64,000 nucleotides of DNA, from contig NZ_JAGYPD010000003.1 of assembly GCF_018343515.1 (NCBI RefSeq), positions 202,116-266,115 of the forward strand, written 5' to 3'. The notes under the pieces were generated by a model that was not told the origin of the DNA, searched no databases, and saw nothing but the letters and a program-made list of their open reading frames with translations. Below, piece after piece: positions 1-9,670 of the stretch (positions are counted from its first letter, which is position 1; each line of letters begins with the position of its first letter). The position numbers were made by a program, and so were the translations under genes. Source of the stretch: Bacillus sp. FJAT-50079. GTDB taxonomy: Bacteria; Bacillota; Bacilli; Bacillales; Bacillaceae_C.

Positions 1-16
1 TTTATATCGATAATAT

Positions 17-47
17 AAAAAGGATACTCACACGAGTATCCTTTTTT
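17..47 (-). terminator. Intrinsic terminator of the DeoR gene
   Basis: A perfect stem (AAGGATACTC pairing with GAGTATCCTT, loop ACA/C) is flanked by an A-run on the left and a T-run on the right. It can therefore act in either direction. It lies 50 bases past the stop codon of the leftward DeoR gene and would also stop rightward transcripts entering from outside the window. Confidence 0.85.
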
Positions 48-95
48 GACTCCAGCCTCTGTCGAGGTTGCTAATGTGTTGAAGCTTTTCTTATT

Positions 96-866
96 TTATA
101 TAATTTTAATGTTTTGCTTCGTTAATTCTTTTTTGAAATCTGGATCTAATTCCTTATCAGAAATAATTGTATCCAGTTGGTTGCAAGTTGCAAAGGTTGC
201 GATGGAGCTTGAACCAATTTTTGAATGGTCTAATAATGCTACAATTTTATCTGACTTAGCGGCCATAGCCTTCTTTAATTCTACCTCATAAACATTAAAA
301 TCTGTTAGCCCTTCCTCAATCGAAAATCCTCTTGCAGACGTAAACATCGTGTCAATGTTAATCTTATTTAACACATTTGTTCCAAGTAATCCTTCAAGCG
401 CCATTGATCCCATTCTCGCCATGCCGCCAACTAAAATGACATTAACACCAGGGTTTTCCTTCAATTCAATTGCTGCAGATATCCCATTTGTTACAACCGT
501 AATATTTAAAGTAGATTCTCTTATTAGTCTAGCTAAAGAGAGGGCGGTAGTGCTAGCATCGAGCAAAATACAATCCTTTTGATTAATCAGATCGATTGCC
601 TTTTGGGCAATGATATTTTTGGAATCAGGGTTTTTCTTTTCCCGCTCAGAAAAGCTTACCTTAGGAGAAGATAAATCTTCATTTAACACAGCACCGCCAT
701 GAGTTCGGGTCAACAGACCTTCTTCCTCTAACAAATTTAGATCTGTTCGTAATGTCGCCTCGGAAACGTTTACATTCCTTGCTAAGTCCTTAACGGTTAC
801 TCGCTTTTTTTCGTCTAATATATTTAATATTAATTGTCTTCTTTCAGTAGCAAATAATTTATTCAT
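96..866 (-). CDS. DeoR-family sugar-operon repressor
   Basis: This 256-residue cytoplasmic regulator has the DeoR layout. An N-terminal winged helix-turn-helix (about residues 5-60, with ERRQLILNILDEKKRVTVKDL and the EEEGLLTRTHGGAVL wing) is followed by a DeoRC effector domain related to sugar-phosphate isomerases (about 75-235). Family members usually repress sugar genes and are released by a phosphorylated sugar. It is transcribed divergently from the rpiB-glpX-tal-tkt operon, so that operon is its likely target, with a pentose or tetrose phosphate as possible effector (inference). The ATG follows a GAGGGAG ribosome binding site at good spacing. Direct-repeat-like GAAA motifs near 1028-1045 may be its operator. 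Confidence 0.9.
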   Translation of the reverse strand: MNKLFATERRQLILNILDEKKRVTVKDLARNVNVSEATLRTDLNLLEEEGLLTRTHGGAVLNEDLSSPKVSFSEREKKNPDSKNIIAQKAIDLINQKDCILLDASTTALSLARLIRESTLNITVVTNGISAAIELKENPGVNVILVGGMARMGSMALEGLLGTNVLNKINIDTMFTSARGFSIEEGLTDFNVYEVELKKAMAAKSDKIVALLDHSKIGSSSIATFATCNQLDTIISDKELDPDFKKELTKQNIKII

Positions 867-1049
867 GTTTCTCCCTCATTTACCTCACAATTTGAATGAA
901 AATAAAAATAATACAAAAGTAAATAGTAAATATCCTAAGCATTTTTATAGCTCAATTTTAATCAATATCAATATAGAAGGCAAGGGATTTGCGTATTATA
1001 AGAATAATAATTTATTTTCAACCTAAACGAAAATAAGTGAAAGTAAACA

Positions 1050-1078
1050 TTGATAAAAGAAAGACAATGCGTTATGAT
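1050..1078 (+). promoter_or_regulatory. Sigma-A promoter of the rpiB operon
   Basis: A -35 TTGATA (1050-1055) and a -10 TATGAT (1073-1078) are separated by exactly 17 bp. They lie 58 bp before the rpiB start. Just upstream, repeated GAAA motifs (ACGAAAATAAGTGAAAGTAAAC region) are of the kind bound by DeoR proteins as direct repeats; that assignment is inference. Confidence 0.7.
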
Positions 1079-1135
1079 AAAAATATAGATTCGATGATAA
1101 TAACTTTATGAGGACAAACGAAAGGGGATTCGAAA

Positions 1136-1618
1136 ATGAAAGTTGGTATTGGATGCGATCACATTGCTTTTGATTTAAAAGAATTAGTAAAAACCTTCGT
1201 GGAGGAGTTAGGCCATGAAATAGAGGACTATGGCTGTTATTCAAAGGATGCAATTGATTATCCCGATGTTGCATTTAAAGTTGCCGAAGGTGTAAGCAAC
1301 GGTGAAGTAACACGGGGGATTTTAATATGTGGTACCGGAATTGGCATGTGTATTGCCGCTAATAAATATCCTGGCATCCGTGCTGCCCTCACCCATGATG
1401 TATATTCAGCGGAAAGGGCACAATTAAGTAATGACGCTCAAATTATTACAATCGGAGCACAAGTTCTTGGACCAGAGGCAACGAAAAAAGTTGTTTCGGC
1501 TTACTTAAATTCTCATTGGGCTGGTGGTTCTCAGCTTAAAGTCGATAAGATTGTTGAAAAAGAAAAAGAATTTTTCACAGAAATTAGTAAAGAAATCGCA
1601 ATAAATTCCTGCAGTTAA
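1136..1618 (+). CDS. rpiB: Ribose-5-phosphate isomerase B / LacAB-type isomerase
   Basis: The 160-residue protein belongs to the RpiB/LacAB family, which interconverts aldose and ketose phosphates, classically ribose 5-phosphate and ribulose 5-phosphate. Visible signatures are [10 protein letters not shown] at the N-terminus, the phosphate loop and active-site cysteine in CGTGIGM (about 65-71), and [16 protein letters not shown] (about 87-102). It opens a four-gene operon with glpX, transaldolase and transketolase, which favours a pentose-phosphate role. Relatives act on allose 6-phosphate or tetrulose phosphates, so the exact substrate is open. AAAGGGG precedes the ATG. Confidence 0.88.
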   Translation: MKVGIGCDHIAFDLKELVKTFVEELGHEIEDYGCYSKDAIDYPDVAFKVAEGVSNGEVTRGILICGTGIGMCIAANKYPGIRAALTHDVYSAERAQLSNDAQIITIGAQVLGPEATKKVVSAYLNSHWAGGSQLKVDKIVEKEKEFFTEISKEIAINSCS

Positions 1619-1676
1619 TTGAATAGAACTCTTTGGCGTAAAAAGCTAATTAGATTTGAAAAAGGAGTGGTCTCCA

Positions 1677-2636
1677 ATGAATCAATTAATCTATGATTTT
1701 TTACGAGTAACAGAATCAGCGGCAATTGCTTCACTGCCCTGGGTTGGAACTGGTAACAAAAGAGAAGCTGATCAAGCAGCGACGAATTCCATGAGAGCGA
1801 CGCTAAACCAAATTGAAATGGATGGTATCGTCGTCATTGGTGAAGGTGAAATTGATGAAGCACCGATGCTATATATTGGCGAAAGGGTAGGAACAGGGAA
1901 AGGGAAACAGGTTGATATAGCTGTTGATCCGATAGATGGAACAACTTCCACCTCCAAAGGTCAAAATGATGCAATTGCTGTTATTGCTGCTGCTCCAAAA
2001 GGCACGTTGCTCCACGCACCAGATATGTATATGGAAAAAATCGCAACGGGTCCAAAGGCTGCTGGAAAAATAAATATTCATGCACCTCTTGAAGAAAACC
2101 TGTATGCGGTTGCAAAGGCTTCCGGAAAAAAAGTAGATGAATTAACGGTCATTATCCAAGATCGGGAAAGACATCAGAACTGGATCGATACAGTAAGAGC
2201 ACTAGGGGCAAAAACGTATATATTTGAAGATGGAGATGTGATTCCAGCGATTTCTACTTGTATTGAATCAATGCAGATTGATTTGTTTTTAGGAATTGGA
2301 GGCGCTCCTGAAGGTGTATTGGCAGCAGTTGGAATTAAAAGCTTAGGCGGAGAAATGCAGGCGAAACTTCTACCAAGAACGGATGGAGAACTTGAAAGAT
2401 GTAAAAGCATGGGGATTGAAGATGTAAACAAGGCATTGACCCATGATCAGCTAGTGAAGACGAACGATTGTGCATTTGTTGCGACAGGTATTACAAGTAA
2501 TATGTTGCTAAATGGAATTAAACGAGAACAAAACAAAATAATTACACATTCGATTATGATCAATGGAAATGACAAACATTTTCGATGTACGGAAACGGTG
2601 CATTTGATAAATGAGACATTATTGACGGCGCTCTAA
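1677..2636 (+). CDS. glpX: Class II fructose-1,6-bisphosphatase (GlpX)
   Basis: This 319-residue enzyme belongs to the GlpX class II phosphatases, which hydrolyse fructose 1,6-bisphosphate and often sedoheptulose 1,7-bisphosphate. Metal and phosphate motifs are visible: [11 protein letters not shown] (about 55-65), DPIDGTTS (about 82-89) and [10 protein letters not shown] (about 205). Length matches the family. The reading frame extends upstream to a TTG at 1656, but the AAGGAG site lies inside that extension and positions the ATG at 1677, which I prefer. Lying between rpiB and transaldolase it may serve as a sedoheptulose bisphosphatase in carbon rearrangement, as proposed for methylotrophic bacilli; no formaldehyde-fixing genes are present here. 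Confidence 0.9.
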   Translation: MNQLIYDFLRVTESAAIASLPWVGTGNKREADQAATNSMRATLNQIEMDGIVVIGEGEIDEAPMLYIGERVGTGKGKQVDIAVDPIDGTTSTSKGQNDAIAVIAAAPKGTLLHAPDMYMEKIATGPKAAGKINIHAPLEENLYAVAKASGKKVDELTVIIQDRERHQNWIDTVRALGAKTYIFEDGDVIPAISTCIESMQIDLFLGIGGAPEGVLAAVGIKSLGGEMQAKLLPRTDGELERCKSMGIEDVNKALTHDQLVKTNDCAFVATGITSNMLLNGIKREQNKIITHSIMINGNDKHFRCTETVHLINETLLTAL

Positions 2637-2662
2637 TAATCTGGAGAGGAATGGGTATAAAT

Positions 2663-3316
2663 ATGAAGTTTTTTCTTGATACAGCAAATATTGAAGAAAT
2701 CAAAAGAGTAAATGCCCTTGGGTTAGTGGACGGAGTAACGACCAATCCGACAATCATTGCCAAGGAGGGCCGCGATTTTGAAGATGTGATTAAAGAGATT
2801 TGTAGCGTAGTAGAAGGTCCAGTTAGTGCGGAGGTAATTGGGTTAACGACTGAAGAAATGGTAGAAGAAGCTCGCGTTATTGCTACATGGGCTTCAAATG
2901 TTGTTGTTAAAATTCCTATGACAGAGGCCGGATTAGCTGCAGTTAATATCCTTTCAAAAGAAGGAATTAAAACCAATGTTACGTTAATTTTCACTGTTGC
3001 TCAAGGTCTAATGGCGGCTAAGGCAGGTGCTACATTTGTTAGTCCATTCGTCGGAAGACTCGACGATATTGGGATGGAAGGACTTGAACTAATAGCACGC
3101 TTAAAGCAAACGTTAGAGAATTATGGATTTGAAACTGAAATTATTACAGCTAGTGTTCGTGGCTTAAAGCATTTAGAAGAAGCCTCACAGTATGGTGCCG
3201 ACATTGCAACCATTCCAGGATCTCTTTTTCCAAAACTATGGAGCCATCCATTAACTGATAAAGGAATCGAACAATTTTTGGAAGACTGGAAGAAGGTACC
3301 GGTTGTGAATAAATAA
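2663..3316 (+). CDS. tal: Transaldolase, small (TalC/MipB) type
   Basis: This 217-residue TIM barrel transfers a dihydroxyacetone unit from sedoheptulose 7-phosphate to glyceraldehyde 3-phosphate. The Schiff-base lysine is K83 in VVVKIPMT, and the start [11 protein letters not shown] with [13 protein letters not shown] is typical. Two subtype positions, Glu in SAEVIG and Phe in TLIFTVAQ, match transaldolases rather than fructose-6-phosphate aldolases, which carry Gln and Tyr there. An ATG at 2651 sits only one base past GGAGAGG, so the ATG at 2663, which gives the family-typical N-terminus, is chosen. It is third in the pentose-phosphate operon. Confidence 0.9.
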   Translation: MKFFLDTANIEEIKRVNALGLVDGVTTNPTIIAKEGRDFEDVIKEICSVVEGPVSAEVIGLTTEEMVEEARVIATWASNVVVKIPMTEAGLAAVNILSKEGIKTNVTLIFTVAQGLMAAKAGATFVSPFVGRLDDIGMEGLELIARLKQTLENYGFETEIITASVRGLKHLEEASQYGADIATIPGSLFPKLWSHPLTDKGIEQFLEDWKKVPVVNK

Positions 3317-3416
3317 CTTGGTAGATAAGTGGATCGTAAGCATGCTTGTGGTGTGATTTTGAATGGCATAAAACTACCCAAAAGCATTGCGGAAATCACT
3401 TTAAGGAGGAAATAAA

Positions 3417-5435
3417 ATGGCAAGTACAGTTTCTATACCTGTTGACCAATTGTCCGTAAACGCCATTCGCACACTATCCATTGATATGATTGAAAAAGCT
3501 AACTCTGGTCACCCGGGTCTTCCAATGGGAGCTGCCCCAATGGCCTACGTACTTTGGACAGATTTTATGAAGCATAACCCCAAAAATTCAAACTGGTTTG
3601 ATCGCGATCGTTTTATTTTGTCAGCAGGTCACGGATCAGCACTTTTATATAGTCTTTTACATCTTTCTGGATACAATGTTACGATTGATGACCTGAAAAA
3701 CTTCCGACAATTTGGCTCTAAAACACCGGGTCATCCAGAGGTTCAACATACAGATGGTGTTGAAGCAACGACGGGTCCTTTAGGTCAAGGGATTGCCATG
3801 TCAGTTGGAATGGCGATGGCGGAGCGCTTTTTAGCAGCAAAATATAACAAGGAAAATCTATCATTAATCGATCATTATACGTACGCACTTGTTGGCGATG
3901 GAGATCTCATGGAAGGAATCTCTCATGAGGCTGCATCATTAGCAGGTCATTTAAAACTTGGCAAATTAGTGGTTTTATACGATTCAAATGATATTTCCTT
4001 AGATGGTGATTTAAATCGTTCCTATTCTGATAATACAGCAGAACGATTTAAAGCGTATGGCTGGCAAGTTTTACGAGTGGAGGATGGCAATGATTTAGCC
4101 GAGATTCGAAAAGCCATTCAGCAAGGGAAAGAAAATACAACCCAACCTACATTAATTGAAGTTAAAACAGTTATTGGGTACGGTTCACCAAACAAAGCAG
4201 GATCTTCTGATGCTCATGGTGCCCCATTAGGTAAGGATGAAATTCAGTTAGTGAAACAATTTTATCAATGGGATTACGAGGATTTTCTTGTTCCTGACGA
4301 AGTATATGCCGATTTTACTAAGAAAATCCTTGAACCAGGAAAAGTAGCGGAAGTTGGCTGGAATGAATTATTTGGAGCCTACAAAGAACAATTCCCTAAG
4401 GAAGCGATTGAGCTGGAAAAAGCGATCAAAGGTGATCTTCCTGATGATTGGGAGCAAAGTCTTCCAGAATTTACACCAGGAGTTGATACAGTTGCAACGC
4501 GTGATTCTTCCGGAAAAGTGTTGAATGAGATTGCTAAGGAGGTTCCCTATTTTATCGGTGGAAGCGCAGACTTAGCGGGATCGAATAAAACAACAATCTC
4601 TGGTGATGCCGATTTTACCCCATTAAATTTTGCCGGAAGAAATATTTGGTTCGGTGTTCGAGAATTCGCTATGGGAGCAGCGTTAAATGGAATGGCTCTT
4701 CATGGTGGAGTGAAAGTGTATGGAGGCACCTTCTTCGTATTTAGTGATTATTTAAAACCAGCCATTCGTTTATCGGCATTAATGAATACACCTGTCACTT
4801 ATGTATTAACGCATGACTCGATTGCAGTTGGAGAGGATGGTCCAACACATGAACCGATTGAACAGCTTGCGGGGTTACGTTCAATTCCTAATCTTTCAGT
4901 CATTCGTCCTGCCGATGGCAATGAAGTACAAGCTGCGTGGCGGTTATCGGTAGAAAGTAAAGATCAACCAACAGCGCTCGTATTAACGAGACAAAGCTTA
5001 CCTACATTAGAAGGAACAAAAGAAAATGCTTATGAAGGTGTGAAATCTGGTGCCTATATTATAAGTAAAGGTGAAAAAGAAGTACCCGATGCACTGCTTC
5101 TTGCAACCGGTTCTGAAGTACAGCTTGCTGTCCGTGCCCAAGCAGTATTAAAGGAAAAAGGCATTGACGTGAATGTCGTCAGCATGCCATCTTGGGATCG
5201 CTTTGAAAATCAGGATACTGAATACAAAGCTAATGTTTTACCTGAAAGTGTGGAAGCACGTGTCGCAATTGAAATGGCTTCTTCACTCGGTTGGCATAAA
5301 TATGTTGGGAATAAAGGAAGCGTCTTATCGATTGATACATTTGGTGCGTCTGGAAATGGCGACACACTCATTGAAGAGTACGGATTTACAGTCGAAAATG
5401 TTGTGAAACAAGTGGAAGAATTGGTGAAGGCATAA
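3417..5435 (+). CDS. tkt: Transketolase
   Basis: This 672-residue thiamine-diphosphate enzyme transfers two-carbon ketol units between pentose, tetrose and heptulose phosphates. It has all three expected parts: the pyrophosphate domain with GHPGLPMG (about 31-38) and GDGDLMEG (about 155-162), the pyrimidine domain with [19 protein letters not shown] (about 470), and the C-terminal domain. Length is close to that of Bacillus subtilis Tkt. It follows transaldolase after a 100-base gap containing an AAGGAGG site. A housekeeping tkt probably exists elsewhere, so this copy is likely inducible (inference). Confidence 0.95.
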   Translation: MASTVSIPVDQLSVNAIRTLSIDMIEKANSGHPGLPMGAAPMAYVLWTDFMKHNPKNSNWFDRDRFILSAGHGSALLYSLLHLSGYNVTIDDLKNFRQFGSKTPGHPEVQHTDGVEATTGPLGQGIAMSVGMAMAERFLAAKYNKENLSLIDHYTYALVGDGDLMEGISHEAASLAGHLKLGKLVVLYDSNDISLDGDLNRSYSDNTAERFKAYGWQVLRVEDGNDLAEIRKAIQQGKENTTQPTLIEVKTVIGYGSPNKAGSSDAHGAPLGKDEIQLVKQFYQWDYEDFLVPDEVYADFTKKILEPGKVAEVGWNELFGAYKEQFPKEAIELEKAIKGDLPDDWEQSLPEFTPGVDTVATRDSSGKVLNEIAKEVPYFIGGSADLAGSNKTTISGDADFTPLNFAGRNIWFGVREFAMGAALNGMALHGGVKVYGGTFFVFSDYLKPAIRLSALMNTPVTYVLTHDSIAVGEDGPTHEPIEQLAGLRSIPNLSVIRPADGNEVQAAWRLSVESKDQPTALVLTRQSLPTLEGTKENAYEGVKSGAYIISKGEKEVPDALLLATGSEVQLAVRAQAVLKEKGIDVNVVSMPSWDRFENQDTEYKANVLPESVEARVAIEMASSLGWHKYVGNKGSVLSIDTFGASGNGDTLIEEYGFTVENVVKQVEELVKA

Positions 5436-5443
5436 AAATAACG

Positions 5444-5475
5444 GAAGTCAGCAGATGATTGCTGGCTTCTTTTAA
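5444..5475 (+). terminator. Intrinsic terminator of the pentose-phosphate operon
   Basis: The stem GAAGTCAGCA / TGCTGGCTTC is followed by a T-tract and begins eight bases after the tkt stop codon. It closes the rpiB-glpX-tal-tkt transcription unit. Confidence 0.85.
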
Positions 5476-5480
5476 ATAAA

Positions 5481-5588
5481 AAGACCAATCTCGCGAAAGA
5501 TTGGTCTTGGTAAATGAAATAATTAAGTGCCACATATGCCGTATTCTTTATAAAAAGTTTTAAACACCACTTCTCAAAGTGGGTGTTT
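5481..5588 (-). terminator. Terminator for the convergent csgA-like gene, plus a second hairpin
   Basis: A perfect 10-bp stem (AAGACCAATC / GATTGGTCTT, 5481-5508) is followed on the minus strand by a T-run, so it terminates leftward transcription. A second inverted repeat (AAACACC / GGTGTTT) lies at 5562-5588. I see no gene between here and 5750. Confidence 0.7.
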
Positions 5589-5749
5589 GCAGAAACGTTC
5601 CTGTCGTCCTCTACATAGAAGGCCTGACATTCCAGTCTCAATGTAAAACTCCCTATACTAAAGTTAGAGTTAAAACTTAATTGTCATACGTACATCGCAG
5701 CTTGTATCTTTATAATAAGACAATCCCGTCGAAAAATCAATGGGAAAAA

Positions 5750-6001
5750 TCACCTAACGAGAAGTTCATACACTTCGCTTAACTCATTTACGCGATCATC
5801 GTTTTGCACCTGCTTAGCGTATTCAAGTTCTTTCTTAAGAACAGTATCTAAATAAGTAATCTCATCCTCATTTAAATCCAATACGAACTTTCCCTCGCTG
5901 TCATAATTATGATTTTCAAGCTTCTTGTAAATTTGTTTGCATCGTTCGTCCTCTATATAGTTGGCTAATGATTCACGTAAATAGCTTAATGTTTGATCGA
6001 T
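5750..6001 (-). CDS. csgA: CsgA-like sporulation protein with no standard start codon
   Basis: An 83-codon open frame begins IDQTLSYLRESLANYIED and ends VNELSEVYELLVR. It aligns from end to end, from recall, with B. subtilis CsgA (82 residues), a small protein made under sigma-G in the forespore. The codon at the expected initiator position is ATC, although AAGGTGAG stands five bases before it, the right distance for initiation there. The next upstream in-frame codons are GTC, AAA and then a TGA stop. Either AUC is used as a rare start or the gene lost its ATG recently, since the rest of the frame is intact. The frame was read directly from the sequence. Confidence 0.7.
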   Translation of the reverse strand: MDQTLSYLRESLANYIEDERCKQIYKKLENHNYDSEGKFVLDLNEDEITYLDTVLKKELEYAKQVQNDDRVNELSEVYELLVR

Positions 6002-6076
6002 TTTGACTCACCTTCTTTATTTGTTTTTTGTATTTTTTTCATTAAAGTTCTTGATTATACGGCATGGGGCGAAGTC

Positions 6077-6188
6077 ACGCAATTAACCCTGAAATTGACG
6101 CAATTATGGAGAAATATACGCAATTAACCCCGAAATTAGCGCAATTATGGGGAAATATAAGCAATTAACACTCAAAGTTGTGCAATCC
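6077..6188. repeat. Tandem 41-bp repeat, 2.7 copies
   Basis: Units start at 6077, 6118 and 6159. Each holds GCAATTA cores followed by AACCC(T/C)GAAATT and a GCAATTATGG half; the third unit is truncated and degenerate. The stretch 6002-6340 has no other feature I can support. Such short GCAATTA tandem repeats are familiar in Bacillus intergenic regions; their function is unknown. Confidence 0.75.
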
Positions 6189-6340
6189 ATTCCCAAACGG
6201 GTGCAAATTCAATATATATGGAAACCTTAGCCAGATGAAAGGGCCCCTTTTTGGAAGAAATATAAAAAAATAAAGAATCATATGGTATTATTTCTAGTAG
6301 AGTTCAGCAAAGGATGTAAAAGTATAAAGAGGTGATTAAG

Positions 6341-7330
6341 ATGAGTTTATCGACTGTTCGTTGGGGAATTATTGGCTGTGGTGATGTGACAGAAGTAAAA
6401 AGTGGCCCGGCGTTTAGCAAGATAGCCAATTCTGAGCTAGTAGCGGTTATGCGCAGAAATGGGGAGCTTGCCCGTGATTATGCAGAGCGCCATCATGTAC
6501 CTAAATGGTACGATGATGCGGACAAGCTGATTCATGATCCAGAGGTAAATGCGATTTACATTGCGACACCGCCTGCTTTTCATAAAGAGTACGCAATCAA
6601 GGCGGCAGCTGCGGGAAAGCCTATTTATGTGGAAAAACCGATGGCGTTAAATTATGAAGAGTGTGTTGAAATGATAAAGGCGTGTGCTGATCGTAATGTA
6701 CCACTTTATGTGGCGTATTATCGCAGGGCTTTGCCAAAGTTTTTAAAAGTGAAAGAAATTATTGAGAGTGGGATATTAGGCGATATTCGATTTGCTATGA
6801 CGACGCATTATCGTTCTGCTGGCGATAAGGAAGTGGATACGCAAAGCCCCTCATGGAGGGTGCAGCCTGACCTTGCCGGTGGTGGTCTGTTTTTTGATGT
6901 AGCAAGTCACACGATTGATATTTTTGATTTTTTGCTTGGTCCGGTCAAGGAAGTGAAAGGGTTTGCTTCAAATCAGCATGGAGCATATCAAGCGGAAGAT
7001 ATTGTGACTGCTACATACATTTTTGAATCAGGTGTACATGGCACAGGTACATGGTGTTTTTCCGCGTCTGAGGAATATGAAATGAATGAAATTATCGGGA
7101 GTAATGGAAAAGTGACGTTTTCTACCTTTGGGGAGGAACCTGTTCGATTGATTTCATCCCAAGGCGAGGAGCAATGGTCTTTTGAAAATCCGATTCATAT
7201 TCAACAACCTTTTATTGAAACGGTCGTTAGCGATTTACTCGGTACGGGGAAATGTTCATGCACTGGAAAAATAGGTGCCCGAACGAATTGGTTCATGGAT
7301 GAATTGGTGAAGGAGTACTATAAAAAATAG
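6341..7330 (+). CDS. Gfo/Idh/MocA-family NAD(P)-dependent oxidoreductase
   Basis: This 329-residue protein has an N-terminal Rossmann fold (GIIGCGDVTEVKSGPAF, about 8-24), the family EKPMALN motif carrying the catalytic lysine (about 95-101), and a C-terminal substrate domain. Members oxidise or reduce hydroxyls of sugars, inositols or sugar acids. The frame extends to a GTG at 6332, but that codon lies within the AAAGAGGTGA site, so the ATG at 6341 is chosen. It stands alone between spacers, with no operon partner, so substrate cannot be inferred. Confidence 0.85.
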   Translation: MSLSTVRWGIIGCGDVTEVKSGPAFSKIANSELVAVMRRNGELARDYAERHHVPKWYDDADKLIHDPEVNAIYIATPPAFHKEYAIKAAAAGKPIYVEKPMALNYEECVEMIKACADRNVPLYVAYYRRALPKFLKVKEIIESGILGDIRFAMTTHYRSAGDKEVDTQSPSWRVQPDLAGGGLFFDVASHTIDIFDFLLGPVKEVKGFASNQHGAYQAEDIVTATYIFESGVHGTGTWCFSASEEYEMNEIIGSNGKVTFSTFGEEPVRLISSQGEEQWSFENPIHIQQPFIETVVSDLLGTGKCSCTGKIGARTNWFMDELVKEYYKK

Positions 7331-7740
7331 TAAAGGCACGCCGCCTTTCCAATACAAACGTTTTTCTCTAGCGTATATCAATTTTGAAAAATCGACGATA
7401 GTATGTGCTAAAAGTCGATTGGTCGCGAATTGTTTAGAGTAATGTTTGTACTAGGTTGGGCGGTGTTTATTTTTATGTACGTTCTTCTAGTTTAGAATAG
7501 CCTTCAATTTGTTTGGAATGCGAAATATAATCAGCAAATCCTTTTTCATCCGTAAGTTTGGTCATGCCATGTTTATTTTTTATTGACGATAGGGATTTAT
7601 TCAGTCTTCCCGAAATTATTACATTTATCTATGCGCTTTTACCCTCAGCTTTATTTCATGAGGAGTGGTAGATTGTTTGATTTGCCTTATTTAATTGCTG
7701 TCAGATGAGAGTGAATAATATGAACGATAAAAATATTCTA
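7331..7740. other. Gene-free spacer with an imperfect inverted repeat and a possible gene remnant
   Basis: Near 7335-7362 and 7440-7470 there are imperfect inverted arms (GCCGCCTTTCCAATACAAAC against ACACCGCCCAACCTAGTACAAAC read in complement). On the minus strand about 7480-7570 a 30-codon frame ending SKQIEGYSKLEERT looks like the tail of a lost protein. I do not recognise it. Nothing else is supported here. Confidence 0.35.
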
Positions 7741-7748
7741 AAAAGTAG

Positions 7749-7778
7749 TTGACAACTAGGCGACTTGTCGACTAGTAT
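7749..7778 (+). promoter_or_regulatory. Sigma-A promoter with overlapping GntR operator
   Basis: A consensus -35 TTGACA (7749-7754) and a TAGTAT -10 (7773-7778) are 18 bp apart. The spacer holds the near-palindrome ACTTGTCGACTAGT (7763-7776), whose TTGTCGAC core recurs at 8584, just before the next gene. Occupancy would block polymerase, so autoregulation of the GntR gene is the natural reading (inference). Confidence 0.7.
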
Positions 7779-7840
7779 TAGTATCAATAAAGCTGAATGC
7801 GTTTTCAACATCGATAAATGACGTTAGAAAAGGTGAATAA

Positions 7841-8533
7841 ATGATGAAGTTTCCTGAAAAATGGCTCCGAGGGGATTCTTTAGGAGAGCGAATCACTAGT
7901 GAATTAAGGCTGGAAATTATTAGTGGGCATATTCCAAGAGATACAGTATTGACGGAAAATCAAATCTCTGCCCAATTTGGAACAAGTCGCTCCCCGGTTA
8001 GGGAGGCATTTAAAACATTGGCCACTGAAGGACTTGTTGACCTGCAAAGAATGGGGGCAGTCGTTCTTGGCTTAACAAAACAGGATATCGATGAACTATA
8101 CGATGTTCGATTTTTACTTGAGAATTTTGCTTTGCAACGAATTGCGGACAACTTTGACGAAAAGAAAGCGTTGAAGTTTTATAGAATTCTAGACATGATG
8201 GAATTATTGTCTAATCATGATGATCACTTAGAATTTTCTTATTATGATTTGCTTTTCCATGAAAGCATTATTTTAGAAACAAATCATAAACGAATTTCAC
8301 ATTTTTGGAATAATATTCGCCATATCGTTTTATGTTTACTGATCGTTGCGACTGAAAAGCGTTTTTTAGAAGATAAAATTGAAGTGAAAAACTTAATAGA
8401 GGCACATCGTTCCATTATTCAGGCCCTTCTATCAAAGGATAAGGATATGATTCATAACTTGGTGGAGCAGCATTTCGAAGATACGAAACAAACGGTTGGG
8501 GAAGCTTATTTACCTCATATTTATAAAGTATAA
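7841..8533 (+). CDS. GntR-family regulator, FadR/FCD subgroup
   Basis: The 230-residue protein has an N-terminal winged helix (about 12-75, with LTENQISAQFGTSRSPVREAF as the recognition segment) and an all-helical FCD effector domain (about 85-220) with histidines likely to hold a metal. FCD regulators typically respond to sugar acids or other organic acids. It heads the cluster that follows and is flanked by two TTGTCGAC-bearing operators, so it most likely represses itself and the downstream operon. AAAGGTGA precedes tandem ATGs; the first is used. Confidence 0.88.
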   Translation: MMKFPEKWLRGDSLGERITSELRLEIISGHIPRDTVLTENQISAQFGTSRSPVREAFKTLATEGLVDLQRMGAVVLGLTKQDIDELYDVRFLLENFALQRIADNFDEKKALKFYRILDMMELLSNHDDHLEFSYYDLLFHESIILETNHKRISHFWNNIRHIVLCLLIVATEKRFLEDKIEVKNLIEAHRSIIQALLSKDKDMIHNLVEQHFEDTKQTVGEAYLPHIYKV

Positions 8534-8581
8534 AAATCCGTGCTTTGAAATAGGTTTCGGAGCACGTCATTCCATTTTTAT

Positions 8582-8601
8582 GTTGTCGACAAGTAGACAA
8601 C
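8582..8601 (+). promoter_or_regulatory. GntR operator before the dehydrogenase operon
   Basis: The inverted repeat GTTGTC-N8-GACAAC contains an inner palindrome TTGTCGACAA. It shares the TTGTCGAC core with the site in the regulator's own promoter and lies 35 bp before the next start codon. Confidence 0.65.
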
Positions 8602-8635
8602 ATCTACAATCACTGTAATAAAGGAGGGAATGCTA

Positions 8636-9655
8636 GTGTTATTAATGAAGGCTGGACAATATCTTGCTGAAAAAAATATTAGTATTAACGAAATACAAAA
8701 GCCGACCGTTCAATCGGGTGAAGCATTAATAAAAGTTTTATGTGCTGGTTTATGCGGGACGGATATGATGATTTATTTTGGTAAACATCCGAGAGCGAAG
8801 GCGCCGTTAGCGATGGGGCATGAATTTAGCGGAGTCATTGAGGAGATAAGTGGAGACTCTCTCTTTAAAATAGGTGATCGAGTAGTTGTTGAACCGACCA
8901 TTAGCTGTGGTAATTGTTCGGCATGTATTTCCGGTCAAAATCATGTATGTGAGTCTTTGCAACTAATTGGAATTGATATGGATGGTGGATTTGCGGAATA
9001 TGTAGTAGTTCCGATCGATCGATTACATAAAACACCAGATCATCTTTCAGACTCCATTGCATCTTTAGCTGAACCAGTAGCCGTAGCGGTTCATACAGTC
9101 CGAAAATCCAAGTTAAAGATTGGGCAAGATATCGCGATCTTAGGTGCTGGGCCGATCGGACTCTTAATTGGCTTAATAGCAAAATTAAATGGGGCGAATA
9201 CCATTTTTATCTCAGATATTAGCCCTTATCGTTTAAAAGTTGCAAAAGAACTCGGCTTCCATGTGCTTGATGCAAATCGAATAAGTATTACGGAAGAAAT
9301 ATTAAATCGAACGAACGAAAGAGGGGTTGATGTAGTTTTCGAAGTAGCTGGCACGCAAACAACGGCAGAGCAAATGATCGATATTATAAAAACACAAGGA
9401 GAAATCGTGGTAGTTAGTGTATTCAAGCAGCCTCCTACATTGAATCTAGCGAAGATGCATTATCGGGAAATTTCACTCACTACAACACGTTGTTATAGCA
9501 GTGACGACTTTAAAACAGCGATTGATTTATTGGCACAAGGAAATCTACACGTATCGCCGATTATCTCCCATGAACTATCGTTAGATGAAATTAATAAAGG
9601 ATTTTTACTAATGGAAAATCCAGAAACGTCACTAAAAGTGTTAATCAAACCATAA
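8636..9655 (+). CDS. Zinc-dependent medium-chain sugar/polyol dehydrogenase
   Basis: This 339-residue MDR enzyme resembles sorbitol, L-threonine and L-idonate dehydrogenases. The catalytic zinc region (CAGLCGTD and GHEFSG), the structural-zinc cysteines in CGNCSACISGQNHVC and the NAD-binding GAGPIGLL loop are intact. It likely oxidises a secondary hydroxyl of a sugar alcohol or sugar acid in the cytoplasm. The GTG at 8636 lies seven bases after AAGGAGGG; an upstream ATG at 8630 touches that site and is less likely, and an ATG at 8645 is possible. First gene of the GntR-controlled operon. Confidence 0.85.
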   Translation: MLLMKAGQYLAEKNISINEIQKPTVQSGEALIKVLCAGLCGTDMMIYFGKHPRAKAPLAMGHEFSGVIEEISGDSLFKIGDRVVVEPTISCGNCSACISGQNHVCESLQLIGIDMDGGFAEYVVVPIDRLHKTPDHLSDSIASLAEPVAVAVHTVRKSKLKIGQDIAILGAGPIGLLIGLIAKLNGANTIFISDISPYRLKVAKELGFHVLDANRISITEEILNRTNERGVDVVFEVAGTQTTAEQMIDIIKTQGEIVVVSVFKQPPTLNLAKMHYREISLTTTRCYSSDDFKTAIDLLAQGNLHVSPIISHELSLDEINKGFLLMENPETSLKVLIKP

Positions 9656-9670
9656 GTGAGGAGTGGTTTT

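Noticed and set aside
2560-2994. Long minus-strand frame opposite glpX and transaldolase
   Set aside because: Entirely antisense to two well-supported genes with no homology or start signal; a codon-bias shadow.
2663-3316. Fructose-6-phosphate aldolase (FSA) rather than transaldolase
   Set aside because: The Glu and Phe at the two discriminating active-site positions match transaldolases.
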